Both the position numbers and the translations under genes were made by a program. Positions 27,815-37,179 of a stretch of DNA of 64,000 bases are shown here, piece after piece. The stretch lies in NCBI GenBank assembly GCA_965223105.1, contig OZ244987.1, positions 6,634,001-6,698,000 on the forward strand, read 5' to 3'. The stretch is from JABDMH01 sp965223105 (lineage in GTDB: Bacteria; Bacteroidota; Bacteroidia; Chitinophagales; Saprospiraceae). The notes beneath the pieces were generated by a model. The model was not told where the DNA came from and searched no databases. It saw only the letters and a program-made list of their open reading frames with translations. Position 1 is the first letter of the stretch. Each line of letters opens with the position of its first letter.

Positions 27815-29116
27815 ATGATGCAAACCAATCGGCGAAAATTCATTAAGTCTGCGAGTTATACCGGAGCTGTATCCACATGCTTCCCCCAACTAATGTTCTC
27901 TACAGATGGACAGAGGAAAGGGGACCAAACCGACTATGCCATCCTGGATAAGGTCCTTAAGGAGCCGGTCCTCAAAAGGGAATTTTTCGCCGAGGCGATT
28001 TTGATCGACACCGTTGAACTGCTCCTTGACCGAAAAAACTGTATTTATCGAGTTCGGTCTAGAGATGGAGCGGAAGGAATTGCGATCGGACATCCCTTCA
28101 TTGCCCAAGTGAGCTATCCCATGGTTCCCTTGATCTTGCAGCAGAATTTTGTTGGCAAGGATGCCCGCGATCTTGATCTATTGATTTTCAATGCTCACGA
28201 AAGGAATGTAAAGAGACAAGGGATTCCTTTATGTGTCCATGTGGCAGGCATTGAGTTTGCTATCCTTGATATGCTGGGAAAGCTCGCTGGAAAACCGGCA
28301 GGTCATTTGATTGGTGATTTTCAAAACCCCGAAATTTCGATCTATCTGGGACACCACTTGGCTGATTTTCGCAACAAGGAACCGGAGGAATCTTTGGCAC
28401 TCATGAAGAAGGATGTCATGGAAACAAAGGCCAAGGCCATCAAACTCCGGGCCGGCAGAGGTGATAACTTGGCATCTGATATAGACAATGCGCCGGGAAG
28501 GACAGAAAAACTGATTCGGATGGCTAGAGAAGTGTTTGGGAATGACATGGTTTTGATGATTGATGGCAATGGATCTTATTCAGTTGAGGAGGCCATCAGG
28601 ATTGGAAAAATACTGGAAGAATACGACTATGCCTTTTATGAGGAGCCGGTACCCTGGGATTGGTACGAGGAGCAAAAGCAGGTGGAAGATGCCCTCAATA
28701 TCCCCATGGCTGGTGGTGAAGAAGAATTTGGTATGCATGCTTTCAGGTACTTGGTAGGCAAGGAAGTATTTCAGATCCTGCAACCAGATCTATTCTACTT
28801 CGGCGGTATGATCCGTACCATGCAGGTGGCGCGGATGGTCGAAGCAGCTGGGCTAAAAATTACACCGCACATTTCCGGTGGTGGACTGGGATTTCTTTAT
28901 ATGCTACATATGGTCTCCGTATGTCCAGCCGCTTACGATTATCATGAGTTTAAAATGTTTCAAACCAAAGATGCCAATGGTACAGTGGTCCCCATCGAAA
29001 GCACAGGAGATGCGTTTGCCAGTATCGATGGCGTTATTCAAGCTCCGACTGGTTCAGGACTTGGTGTTGTCATCGACCCCGACTACATAGAGACACACAA
29101 GGTGTTTAGGGCTTAG
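27815..29116 (+). CDS. Enolase-superfamily dehydratase/epimerase (mandelate racemase/MLE type), Tat-exported
   Basis: This 433-residue protein has a twin-arginine signal (NRRKFIKSASYTGA). Its barrel carries the superfamily signature: Lys in AKAIKLRAGRG, metal ligands Asp in VLMIDGNGSY, Glu in FYEEPVPWDW and Glu in GGEEEFG, and a late His in ITPHISGGGLGF. These residues support metal-assisted proton abstraction from a carboxylate, as in sugar-acid dehydratases. The substrate is unknown. A stem-loop follows 28 bp after the stop, so it is probably not in one unit with the ROK gene. Confidence 0.88.
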   Translation: MMQTNRRKFIKSASYTGAVSTCFPQLMFSTDGQRKGDQTDYAILDKVLKEPVLKREFFAEAILIDTVELLLDRKNCIYRVRSRDGAEGIAIGHPFIAQVSYPMVPLILQQNFVGKDARDLDLLIFNAHERNVKRQGIPLCVHVAGIEFAILDMLGKLAGKPAGHLIGDFQNPEISIYLGHHLADFRNKEPEESLALMKKDVMETKAKAIKLRAGRGDNLASDIDNAPGRTEKLIRMAREVFGNDMVLMIDGNGSYSVEEAIRIGKILEEYDYAFYEEPVPWDWYEEQKQVEDALNIPMAGGEEEFGMHAFRYLVGKEVFQILQPDLFYFGGMIRTMQVARMVEAAGLKITPHISGGGLGFLYMLHMVSVCPAAYDYHEFKMFQTKDANGTVVPIESTGDAFASIDGVIQAPTGSGLGVVIDPDYIETHKVFRA

Positions 29117-29144
29117 AAAATATCGGAAGTGCTCTGGTTGTATC

Positions 29145-29165
29145 CGGAATGATTTACTCATTCCG
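29145..29165 (+). terminator. Probable terminator after the enolase-family gene
   Basis: CGGAATGA (29145-29152) and TCATTCCG (29158-29165) form a perfect 8-bp stem with a 5-base loop, followed by TCATCCTTTT. The T-tract is imperfect. Confidence 0.55.
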
Positions 29166-29250
29166 TCATCCTTTTCACAGAGATTAAGTACTAGAGTAAA
29201 GACCTTCAATAAGTGTTTGCTACTTTAAGGAGTGACTGATACAACGAATA

Positions 29251-30237
29251 ATGGAAAACCGGAGCACAGTGGTAGGTGTCGACATTGGTGGCACCAAGAT
29301 TTCTGCAGCACTTTTTAGCCTCAATGGCGACATTATACAGAAGATGATCCAGCCTATTGGTAAAAGTAAGGGAAGACAGGTGATAAAGAAAATTGGATCT
29401 CTTTTAAGATCATTAATGGAAAACGCAAGGCAAATGTCCTGTGAAGTCGTGTCTATAGGAGCATGCATACCCGGCATTTACAATCCCGTAGATGAGACGG
29501 TTTGGGCGCCCAATATCTCCGGTTGGAACTACATCCCACTCGGTGATGAACTCAGCTATCTCGTAGAGAATCCATCCATACGTATTGTGATAGAAAGCGA
29601 CAGATCCTGCTACATCCTTGGAGAGATTTGGAAGGGATGTGCCCAAGGCTGTACCGATGCGATTTTCGTTTCCGTGGGGACTGGAATCGGTGCAGGAATA
29701 CTATCGAACGGCAGGATTATCTCTGGCAGCAACGGCATTGCAGGTGCTATTGGCTGGATGGCCTTGGAACCCCCTTACCAAAAAAAATATGATGCCTGCG
29801 GCAACTTTGAACACTATGCATCCGGCCAAGGACTTGCCAGGAGTGCGGTTGAAATAATGGGTGAAAGTCCAGGAGCGAGTCTTTTGGATTCCATACCATT
29901 ACACAAAATTACTTCTCATGATATTTTCGAGGCTTTTAAAAAACAAGATCCCGTGGCCAGACAAGTTATTGATAAAGCCATTTATTATTGGGGTATGGCG
30001 ACAGCCAATTTGATAAGCATTTTTAATCCCCAAAAAGTGATTTTCGGTGGTGGAGTTTTTGGACCTGCCAGCAATTTCTTGGATCACATTTTGGAAGAAG
30101 CAAAAAAATGGACACAGCCGGTGGCCATTCAAGAAGTCACATTGGAGACTTCCACTTTACAAGGCGATGCTGGGTTATTTGGTGCAGGCTACCTTGCAAT
30201 CCAAACCATAATTGACAATGGCTCCGCACTATCATAA
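29251..30237 (+). CDS. ROK-family sugar kinase-like protein lacking the zinc motif
   Basis: This 328-residue ROK protein has the ATP-binding phosphate-1 motif VVGVDIGGTKISAALF, the FVSVGTGIGAGIL segment and IFGGGVFGPASN. It contains no helix-turn-helix, so it is a kinase-type rather than a repressor-type member. The usual zinc site CxCGxxGCxE is degenerate (YDACGNFEHYASG): only one of the cysteines and the Glu and His positions remain. Candidate substrates are N-acetylglucosamine, glucosamine or glucose. It begins a plus-strand run and overlaps the next gene by 20 bp, suggesting an operon. Confidence 0.85.
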   Translation: MENRSTVVGVDIGGTKISAALFSLNGDIIQKMIQPIGKSKGRQVIKKIGSLLRSLMENARQMSCEVVSIGACIPGIYNPVDETVWAPNISGWNYIPLGDELSYLVENPSIRIVIESDRSCYILGEIWKGCAQGCTDAIFVSVGTGIGAGILSNGRIISGSNGIAGAIGWMALEPPYQKKYDACGNFEHYASGQGLARSAVEIMGESPGASLLDSIPLHKITSHDIFEAFKKQDPVARQVIDKAIYYWGMATANLISIFNPQKVIFGGGVFGPASNFLDHILEEAKKWTQPVAIQEVTLETSTLQGDAGLFGAGYLAIQTIIDNGSALS

Positions 30238-31384
30238 AGGCTATGTCTTTACGGCCGCATGCATCGGAATGTTACTATTTGGCATTGTGATGATTTCCCT
30301 GGGTTCGATTCTCCCAGAAGTGGTAGAAAAATATCAATTGAGCGAGGTAAAGACTGGGTCTTTACTCACCCTTTTGCCTGCAGGAATCTTGGTAGGATCC
30401 CTGGTCTTTGGTCCATTGATCGACTGGCTATCCTATAAAAGGATATTAATATCAGGCAGCCTTATGACCCTGCTGGGTATTGAAGGTATCGTCCTTTCAG
30501 AGGTCATGATCATTCTCTACCTATCTGTTTTTTGCATTGGCCTGGGTGGAGGTGTACTAAATGGACTCACCAATGCACTTGTATCCGAAATCAGCGATGA
30601 AGATCACAGCGCAAACCTCAGTTTATTGGGTGTCTTCTTTGGCGTCGGGGCTTTGGGTACTCCAGTAATTTTGGGATTACTAAAGGGAGTCTATTCTTTT
30701 GAAGTCATATTTGGCTGGTTGGGGGCTTTTATTGTAGTACCCGTATTGTTTTTTCTGCTAATTCTGTTTCCGAAATCTGGTGAGACCAAGGGCATTCCTT
30801 TCAGAGAAGCTTTAAAAATGTCCAAAGATCCTATGCTTCTGCTATTCGGATTCATTCTATTTTTTCAAAGTGGTATCGAAGGCCTGACCAACAACTGGAC
30901 AACACTTTATTTGGAGGAAGTCAAAGAAATGGAAGCTGACGATGCCCTATTTATCTTATCTTCCTTTGTCGGAGCTCTGACGGTGACAAGGATAATCCTC
31001 AGCAAACTTCTACGGATAATTAACCCTTATCTGGTAGTGATCACTAGCTTTGTGATCGCCCTTGCTGGTAGCGTGTTGATACTCTATGGTAGTGGCAATA
31101 TCCTGTTGATCATTGGCATAGCGGGGCTTGGTGTGGGCTTGGCAGCAGGATTTCCGGTCATCTTGGGCTATGTAGGCCAATTGTACACCCACCTCTCGGC
31201 GACGGCTTTCAGCATGGTGATGACGATTGCCCTGGTGGGTAATGTCATCGCCAATTACATGATGGGACTCATGTCACAACATTTTGGCATCGATGTGCTT
31301 CCGTATTTTGTAACGGCCTTCATATTGATGGTGCTTTTCCTCCTCAGTGTCACCAAGAAGAAATATTACGCGCAATTATTTTAG
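30218..31384 (+). CDS. MFS transporter, sugar-porter-like
   Basis: This 388-residue protein has 12 hydrophobic segments. It begins YVFTAACIGMLLFGIVMISL and includes the MFS loop LVFGPLIDWLSYKRILISGS between helices 2 and 3. The low content of charged residues within the membrane is typical of small sugar or drug porters of the FucP/NagP sort. It starts inside the ROK gene, so uptake of the sugar phosphorylated by that protein is a reasonable inference. The ATG at 30218 is preferred to the upstream TTG at 30212. Confidence 0.88.
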   Translation: MAPHYHKGYVFTAACIGMLLFGIVMISLGSILPEVVEKYQLSEVKTGSLLTLLPAGILVGSLVFGPLIDWLSYKRILISGSLMTLLGIEGIVLSEVMIILYLSVFCIGLGGGVLNGLTNALVSEISDEDHSANLSLLGVFFGVGALGTPVILGLLKGVYSFEVIFGWLGAFIVVPVLFFLLILFPKSGETKGIPFREALKMSKDPMLLLFGFILFFQSGIEGLTNNWTTLYLEEVKEMEADDALFILSSFVGALTVTRIILSKLLRIINPYLVVITSFVIALAGSVLILYGSGNILLIIGIAGLGVGLAAGFPVILGYVGQLYTHLSATAFSMVMTIALVGNVIANYMMGLMSQHFGIDVLPYFVTAFILMVLFLLSVTKKKYYAQLF

Positions 31385-31398
31385 AAAAAACAATTTTT

Positions 31399-32160
31399 AT
31401 GCTAGCTAAGCAATGGCTGGAAAATGCCAGAAAAGTGATGGGAAAAATAGAAGATTCCCAAATGGAAAATATTGAACACGCAGCCTCGATAATGGCTGAC
31501 TCCATAGAAAAAGGTAAATGGGTCCACACTTTTGGATGTGGTCATGCCACCCTCCCTATTGAGGAGATGTATCCCAGAATTGGCGGCTTTGTGGGATTTC
31601 ACCCGATCATTGAACTGCCCCTGACATTCTTCACCAACATTGTCGGTCAAATGGGTGTAGACCAATTTATTTTCCTCGAACGCGTCGAAGGTTACGGTCG
31701 AGAAATTATGAAAAGCTACTCGTTTGACAAAGAGGACACGATGTGGCTATTTTCTCATACCGGGTTAAATGCGGTAAACATCGATATTGCCCTCGAAGCC
31801 AAAGAAAGGGGTCTGAAGGTAATCGTTTATGGTTCGGCTGCTGAGGCCGAAGGGAAGACCACCAAACATTCGTGTGGTAAAACCTTGTTTGAATTGGCAG
31901 ATGTGGTAGTCGACACTTGTGCACCAAGTGAAGATGCAACGGTTACGTTAAAAGATCACGTCGATAAAATTGGTCCTGTTTCTACCATTGCCTTTGTGAC
32001 AGCTGTCTGGATGACGGTCACCACGGTGGCAGAGATTCTGGCAGAAAGGGATGTGAAATTGTATATCCATCCATCGCACAATATTCCCGGTGATTCCACC
32101 TCAAAGCAACGTTTGGCTGATGCATTGGCGGAATACAAAAGCAGAATTGCTGGGGTGTAA
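31399..32160 (+). CDS. SIS-domain sugar-isomerase-like protein (UPF0309 type)
   Basis: This 253-residue protein has an N-terminal helix and a sugar-isomerase (SIS) fold: VHTFGCGHATLPIEEMYPR (phosphosugar loop), DTMWLFSHTGLNAVNIDIA and GLKVIVYGSAAEAEG. The pattern and length match the UPF0309 family of uncharacterised phosphosugar-binding proteins. Members could isomerise or deaminate an aminosugar phosphate. It lies 14 bp after the MFS gene and 14 bp before the GH9-NodB gene, so co-transcription is near certain. Confidence 0.87.
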   Translation: MLAKQWLENARKVMGKIEDSQMENIEHAASIMADSIEKGKWVHTFGCGHATLPIEEMYPRIGGFVGFHPIIELPLTFFTNIVGQMGVDQFIFLERVEGYGREIMKSYSFDKEDTMWLFSHTGLNAVNIDIALEAKERGLKVIVYGSAAEAEGKTTKHSCGKTLFELADVVVDTCAPSEDATVTLKDHVDKIGPVSTIAFVTAVWMTVTTVAEILAERDVKLYIHPSHNIPGDSTSKQRLADALAEYKSRIAGV

Positions 32161-32174
32161 AAATTTATTCATCT

Positions 32175-34694
32175 ATGAAATTGGCCTTCTTATTAAGTTG
32201 TGCAGTTGCTATTTTACCATTGGGTACGGCCGCAGGAAATTCTGGTCAGAGCAAAATATATCCTGTCATTCGAATCAATCAATTGGGATACCTGCCCGAG
32301 GCCGTTAAAGTGGCCGTATTTGGAAGCAAGATTGAAGTGAAGGTCCAATCGTTTTCACTGCATGAGGCATCTAATGGAAGGGAGGTATTTCAATCATTGA
32401 CACCCCAAGATAGAGGACCATATGGTCCATTTCGATCTACCTACCGATTAAACTTCAGTGATTTCAACACACCGGGCACATATTATATCGAGGCCGGTGG
32501 AGTTAAGTCTCCCATATTTCGCATCAATGCCGACGTCTACGATTGTACTGCGGATTTTCTTTTGGAATATATGCGTCAACAACGCTGTGGATACAATCCC
32601 TACTTAACCGATTCATGCCACCTCGACGATGGCTACATCCTATATAATCCAACAAAAGAAGGACAGCGCATTGACGTGACTGGTGGCTGGCACGATGCTA
32701 CTGACTACCTTCAGTACACGGCCACCTCGGCCAATGCCATTTTTCAAATGCTGTTTTCCTATCGCGAAAATCCAGAGGTTTTTGGCGATGCGTACCAGGC
32801 CAACGGACTTCCGGGCCCAAACGGAGTACCTGACATCATTGACGAGGCCAAATGGGGCATGGACTGGCTTAAAAAAATGAATCCATCTCCCACCGAATAT
32901 TACAATCAAATTGCTGACGACCGGGATCATGCCGGATTTCGGCTACCCAGCAGAGATTCGGTAGTATATGATCCCGAGCGTAAGGGTCGACCAGTGTACC
33001 TGGCCACTGGTGAAAAACAAGGAGCCGTTAAATATAAAAACCGGTCTACTGGTGTGGCCTCAACAGCTGGTAAATATGCCTCGGCTTATGCCCTCGGTGC
33101 TGTGGTACTTGAAGAGTTCTATCCTGAATATACTGATGACCTGGTGAATCGAGCCCAGGACGCCTATGATTACGGCTTAAAGAATCCCGGTGTATGTCAA
33201 ACTGCACCAGGAGGTGCTCCTTACTTTTATGAGGAAGACAATTGGGTGGATGATATGGAGCTGGCAGCAAGCAGCTTGTACATCGTTACCCAAGATCAAA
33301 AATACCTGCAAGATGCCATGCGCTTTGCTGCCGAGGAAAAAGTCACTCCCTGGTTCGGTCGTGACACGGCACGCCATTACCAATTCTATCCTTTCTTAAA
33401 TGTGGGTCACCACGACTTGGCTTCTGCCTTGCCTGCCGAAGAAAAAAAGAAAATTGCATCATATTATCAAATGGGTTTGCAACTCTTGCAGGAACGTGGC
33501 CAAGAAAATCCGTTTTATTTCGGTGTTCCTTTCATCTGGTGTTCTAATAATTTAGTGGCTGCTGCAGTTAGCCAATGCAAATTATATCGTGAAATCACCG
33601 AAGACCTTTCCTTTATGGAAATGGAAGCCGCGCTGAGAGACTGGCTTTTTGGTTGTAATATCTGGGGCACTTCCATGATAGTAGGACTACCTGAAGATGG
33701 AGACACACCCGTTGATCCTCATTCCTCCCTTCATCTCTTAGAAGGTTATCAAACCGATGGAGGTCTGATCGATGGTCCTGTTTACGGATCTATAGCCAAC
33801 AGTTTGATCGGCGTCGTACTAAATGACGTAGATGAATATGCTGAATTTCAGTCCAGTCTAGTGGTATATCAAGATGATGTAGGGAGTTACTCCACCAATG
33901 AACCAACCATGGACGGAACCGCATGCTTGATTTACTATCTGTCTTCATTGGAGAGTGAGAGCAGGGCCCAAGGTCATGTTAAGAAGAAGTATACGTACGA
34001 TCAGAGTGGGGCGATCATCAGGGGTGATGAATCGGAAAAACAACTTCATTTAATGTTTTCAGGTGATGAATTTGCCGACGGAGCAGAGAAGATTTTAGGT
34101 GTACTTCAAAAACAGGAAGTGTTGGCATCTTTCTTTTTGACCGGCAATTTTTACAGGAATATAAATTACGCGGCATTCATAGAAAAAGCCGTGAAAGAGG
34201 GACATTATCTTGGACCACATTCCGATAAGCATTTGCTTTACAATGATTGGACCATTGAGAAGAAACGCCTGGTCACTCAGCGAGAATTTAAGGCCGATTT
34301 ACAAGCCAATTATTTAGAAATGAAAAAATTTGGAATTGAAAAGAGTGAAGCAAAATATTTTCTTCCACCTTATGAATGGAACGATGAAATCATCGCGCAG
34401 TGGGCAGACCAAATGGATGTAGTGCTGATCAATTATACACCTGGGACTTTCTCGCATGCCGACTACACTACACCAACCATGGACAACTACTACGGTTCTG
34501 AAGACATTCTGGCATCTATTTTATCTCGAGAGGAGGAGGATGGTTTGAATGGATTCATGCTACTGATGCACATCGGCACTCATGGGGATCGAGTGGACAA
34601 ATTTTATTCCAGACTCGATGAACTCATTTCTCTGTTGAAGGATCGAGGATATACCTTCAAGAGCTTAGAGAGAATCTTAGACCTGAAAAATTAG
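32175..34694 (+). CDS. GH9 glycosidase fused to a NodB-type polysaccharide deacetylase
   Basis: This 839-residue exported protein has a signal peptide (AFLLSCAVAILPLGTAAG). An N-terminal Ig-like domain follows (about 30-115; IRINQLGYLPEAVKVAVF), then a GH9 (alpha/alpha)6 barrel (about 120-605). The barrel has the catalytic Asp motif GGWHDATDYLQY and the general-acid Glu region YSTNEPTMDGTA. The C-terminal region (about 620-839) is a NodB-like deacetylase with FSGDEFADG, GPHSDKH (His ligands), FLPPYEW and LLMHIGTHGDRVDKF. Deacetylation of N-acetyl sugars followed by cleavage is an inferred role. It is flanked by phosphosugar and acyltransferase genes. Confidence 0.88.
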   Translation: MKLAFLLSCAVAILPLGTAAGNSGQSKIYPVIRINQLGYLPEAVKVAVFGSKIEVKVQSFSLHEASNGREVFQSLTPQDRGPYGPFRSTYRLNFSDFNTPGTYYIEAGGVKSPIFRINADVYDCTADFLLEYMRQQRCGYNPYLTDSCHLDDGYILYNPTKEGQRIDVTGGWHDATDYLQYTATSANAIFQMLFSYRENPEVFGDAYQANGLPGPNGVPDIIDEAKWGMDWLKKMNPSPTEYYNQIADDRDHAGFRLPSRDSVVYDPERKGRPVYLATGEKQGAVKYKNRSTGVASTAGKYASAYALGAVVLEEFYPEYTDDLVNRAQDAYDYGLKNPGVCQTAPGGAPYFYEEDNWVDDMELAASSLYIVTQDQKYLQDAMRFAAEEKVTPWFGRDTARHYQFYPFLNVGHHDLASALPAEEKKKIASYYQMGLQLLQERGQENPFYFGVPFIWCSNNLVAAAVSQCKLYREITEDLSFMEMEAALRDWLFGCNIWGTSMIVGLPEDGDTPVDPHSSLHLLEGYQTDGGLIDGPVYGSIANSLIGVVLNDVDEYAEFQSSLVVYQDDVGSYSTNEPTMDGTACLIYYLSSLESESRAQGHVKKKYTYDQSGAIIRGDESEKQLHLMFSGDEFADGAEKILGVLQKQEVLASFFLTGNFYRNINYAAFIEKAVKEGHYLGPHSDKHLLYNDWTIEKKRLVTQREFKADLQANYLEMKKFGIEKSEAKYFLPPYEWNDEIIAQWADQMDVVLINYTPGTFSHADYTTPTMDNYYGSEDILASILSREEEDGLNGFMLLMHIGTHGDRVDKFYSRLDELISLLKDRGYTFKSLERILDLKN

Positions 34695-34742
34695 GTTCTA
34701 GATTATGTTTTCACCTAGAGAAAGTCACGTCCTTGATTTCTA

Positions 34743-35942
34743 ATGGTTAAATCTCAGTCAACCCAGGCAAGTAATCGAATCCGTACGATTGATATCGTCA
34801 GAGCCTTGACCATGTTCTTTATGATATTTGTCAATGATCTGTGGTCTTTGACTGGTGTACCCCAATGGCTGCAGCACACTTTGGCCGAGGAAGATGGCAT
34901 GGGTTTTTCTGACATTATCTTCCCACTGTTTCTGTTTATTGTGGGTCTTTCAATCCCTTTGGCCATTGATGTCAGGGTTAAGAAGCAACAATCGCGACTG
35001 GAGATTCTGCGTCACATCTTTGAACGAACGCTGGCACTTCTGCTCATGGGGTTTTACATGGTTAATGCGGAAGTAATTAACGAAGTGGCCATGGGGTTGG
35101 ATAGGCACATTTGGCAAATTATGATGGCCTCGGCTATTTTTCTCATTTGGATGGACTACAAAAGGTTACCAGCCTTAAAAGGAACATTGATGAGGGGACT
35201 TAAAGTCACCGGATTGCTTCTGCTCATTTATTTGGCATGGGTATACCGCGGCGGCACAGAGGAAAATATAATCTGGATGAAACCTCACTGGTGGGGTATC
35301 CTGGGGCTCATAGGATGGGCTTATCTGCTCAATAGTTTATTGTATTTCGTAGCTGGTAAAAAGTGGGAATATTTACTACCCACTTTTGTTTTCTTACTTT
35401 TCATGAATATTCAAGAGAATAATTTTTTTGAATTTCTTCCCTCCTTTCAACTGGTGGTCAGTGCGTCCAACCATGTGTTGGTGATGTCAGGCATGCTATG
35501 CACCATACTTTATCTCCGGCGTCGATCAAACAGTGACGAAGTAAATCCATTTCTGCTCAGGGTTTTTGTCCTCGGCATGATTTTCCTTAGTTATGGTTTC
35601 CTGCTTCGTCCATCTTTCCCGATTTCGAAAATACTGGCAACCCCTTCCTGGACCGCTATTTGCATTGGCATCAGTCTGCTAACTTATGCTTTGCTCTACA
35701 TAATCGTGGATAAGTGGAACCATTACCAATGGGCAAACCCTATTTGGCCTGCGGGCACCAGTACGCTTACCTGTTATTTGATGCCATACTTTATTTATCC
35801 TTTATTGGCATTGGTCAATTTCCAGTGGCCCGATTTCCTAACGGCCGGAACGGTGGGTTTGGTAAAATCCTTATTGTTTTCGTTGATCATTGTGATGTTT
35901 GTAGGGATGTTGGAAAGAAGGAATATTCGGCTCAGGATTTAG
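34743..35942 (+). CDS. HGSNAT/DUF5009-like membrane acetyltransferase
   Basis: This 399-residue polytopic protein begins RIRTIDIVRALTMFFMIFVN, then FSDIIFPLFLFIVGLSIPLA, the pattern of heparan-alpha-glucosaminide N-acetyltransferase-like/DUF5009 proteins (bacterial NagX group). The human enzyme acetylates terminal glucosamine across a membrane. About ten transmembrane segments are visible. It follows the GH9-NodB gene by 48 bp, consistent with handling of glucosamine-containing sugars (inference). The last 38 bases of its coding region recur at 37501-37539. Confidence 0.82.
   Translation: MVKSQSTQASNRIRTIDIVRALTMFFMIFVNDLWSLTGVPQWLQHTLAEEDGMGFSDIIFPLFLFIVGLSIPLAIDVRVKKQQSRLEILRHIFERTLALLLMGFYMVNAEVINEVAMGLDRHIWQIMMASAIFLIWMDYKRLPALKGTLMRGLKVTGLLLLIYLAWVYRGGTEENIIWMKPHWWGILGLIGWAYLLNSLLYFVAGKKWEYLLPTFVFLLFMNIQENNFFEFLPSFQLVVSASNHVLVMSGMLCTILYLRRRSNSDEVNPFLLRVFVLGMIFLSYGFLLRPSFPISKILATPSWTAICIGISLLTYALLYIIVDKWNHYQWANPIWPAGTSTLTCYLMPYFIYPLLALVNFQWPDFLTAGTVGLVKSLLFSLIIVMFVGMLERRNIRLRI
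35901..35939 (+). repeat. Left copy of a 38-bp direct repeat (end of acyltransferase gene)
   Basis: GTAGGGATGTTGGAAAGAAG and the bases that follow to CTCAGGAT (35901-35938) match 37501-37539, except for one extra G in the right copy. Weaker similarity continues for about 12 bases. Confidence 0.9.
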
Positions 35943-36190
35943 TGAATAGCCAAATTCAGTAAGGCTAGGCAGGCCAGCAGACACCAAACAAGCAAGATGA
36001 AGATCCCTCGAGATTGTGAGTCCAAATCTGTATCAGCACCCATCCAGGGGCGATCCTTTATTATGATGTCTTGCCAATCCTACTTGTTACTACCCCCAGT
36101 CTAGCTCCAGTGCCTTTCTAGGAAAATGAGGTCATGGCATATATAATGACATTTGTTCATACTTACTCCAACAAAAGCCGGATAAAAAAT

Positions 36191-36886
36191 TTAGTCATCT
36201 AAAAGATGCCACCCTCGTACCAGGATAGAGACCTCACTATTAAATTCTATTTCGTGCATAGAATGGGTGAGAAACAATTGATTTTGATCATAGAAAAGAT
36301 AAGCTTCCAGATTCCAGACGGTAGGGACACAGGATACCACTGTCTTATCATTGAGGTGAATGTCACCAAGATCGAATCGGTGGATTGAGGCCAATTCATC
36401 TCCGGCAAACGGTACTCCTGCCAACATAAGCATGCACTCTTTTTGCTGAAGCAATGGTCTTTCATATAACTGATACCGGAGATTTAACCGATCTGCACCG
36501 TAGAAAAAGAATAGTGCAGACAGATCTCTTTGAGGAATTACCAGATAGCCAGTCTCTTGTTCAATGAGATACGATACCGTGTCTACAAAAAATCCACCTT
36601 TATAAAGAGGAGATGAAGCAGTTACACTTTCATTGAAGTACAAGTGGCCTTCCCGTTCCGTCACTTCCAGCTGCAAGGTATCACCGGTCCATTGAAAAGA
36701 TGATGGTCCGTTGACACAATCAAACTCATATCGAATATATCGACTCTTTTGACCAACTTGCAAACTTGTAAAGTTAATGTGATTATGGATCCCTCTCAAT
36801 GAATTGAATTCAATCTGTTCCTTTTTGCAAGAGTCCATAAAAAAGATTAGCGTCAATACCAGAAAACCTTGATGCACCTGAATCAT
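36191..36886 (-). CDS. Hypothetical lipoprotein
   Basis: The ATG at 36886 gives a 231-residue protein with a short hydrophobic leader (GFLVLTLIFFMDSC) and a lipobox-like Cys followed by KKEQ, suggesting a lipoprotein. The rest is a beta-rich domain of unknown function with repeated YxxF and aromatic residues. I do not recognise a family. An ATG at 36904 is in frame and adds six residues. It lies inside the segment bounded by the 38-bp direct repeats, next to gene debris. Confidence 0.65.
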   Translation of the reverse strand: MIQVHQGFLVLTLIFFMDSCKKEQIEFNSLRGIHNHINFTSLQVGQKSRYIRYEFDCVNGPSSFQWTGDTLQLEVTEREGHLYFNESVTASSPLYKGGFFVDTVSYLIEQETGYLVIPQRDLSALFFFYGADRLNLRYQLYERPLLQQKECMLMLAGVPFAGDELASIHRFDLGDIHLNDKTVVSCVPTVWNLEAYLFYDQNQLFLTHSMHEIEFNSEVSILVRGWHLLDD

Positions 36887-36897
36887 AATTTCATGAG

Positions 36898-37179
36898 TTA
36901 GCACAAGTAGACCCTGTGACCATTGACATTTGCTGAGTAAAGAAACGTACCGAGAGAGGAAAATCTGAAGTAATGGCCGTGATCACCTCTATTGTCTTGA
37001 CCAGAAGCTGTAAAATGCATTTCCGAATGGACTGGAATTTGGGAGCGAATTATCCAGTTACTGATCGTCACATAAAACGGTCGTTTCATGGTAGCTTATT
37101 GCATCATTGGGAACAGCCCCTGCACCTCATAAGTTCCGTTCTTCCGATTTATTGTTCGTCCTATTGAATATTCATCATA
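36898..37179 (-). pseudogene. Gene remnant with an internal stop
   Basis: One minus-strand frame reads 27 coding-like codons (SIGRTINRKNGTYEVQGLF, then PMMQ), a TAA at 37096-37098, and then 65 more codons beginning ATMKRPFYVTISNW and ending NVNGHRVYLC. It has no start upstream of the first part. The stretch could be the C-terminal remainder of a larger gene broken by a nonsense change. No family is recognised, so the coding claim is tentative. Confidence 0.35.
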
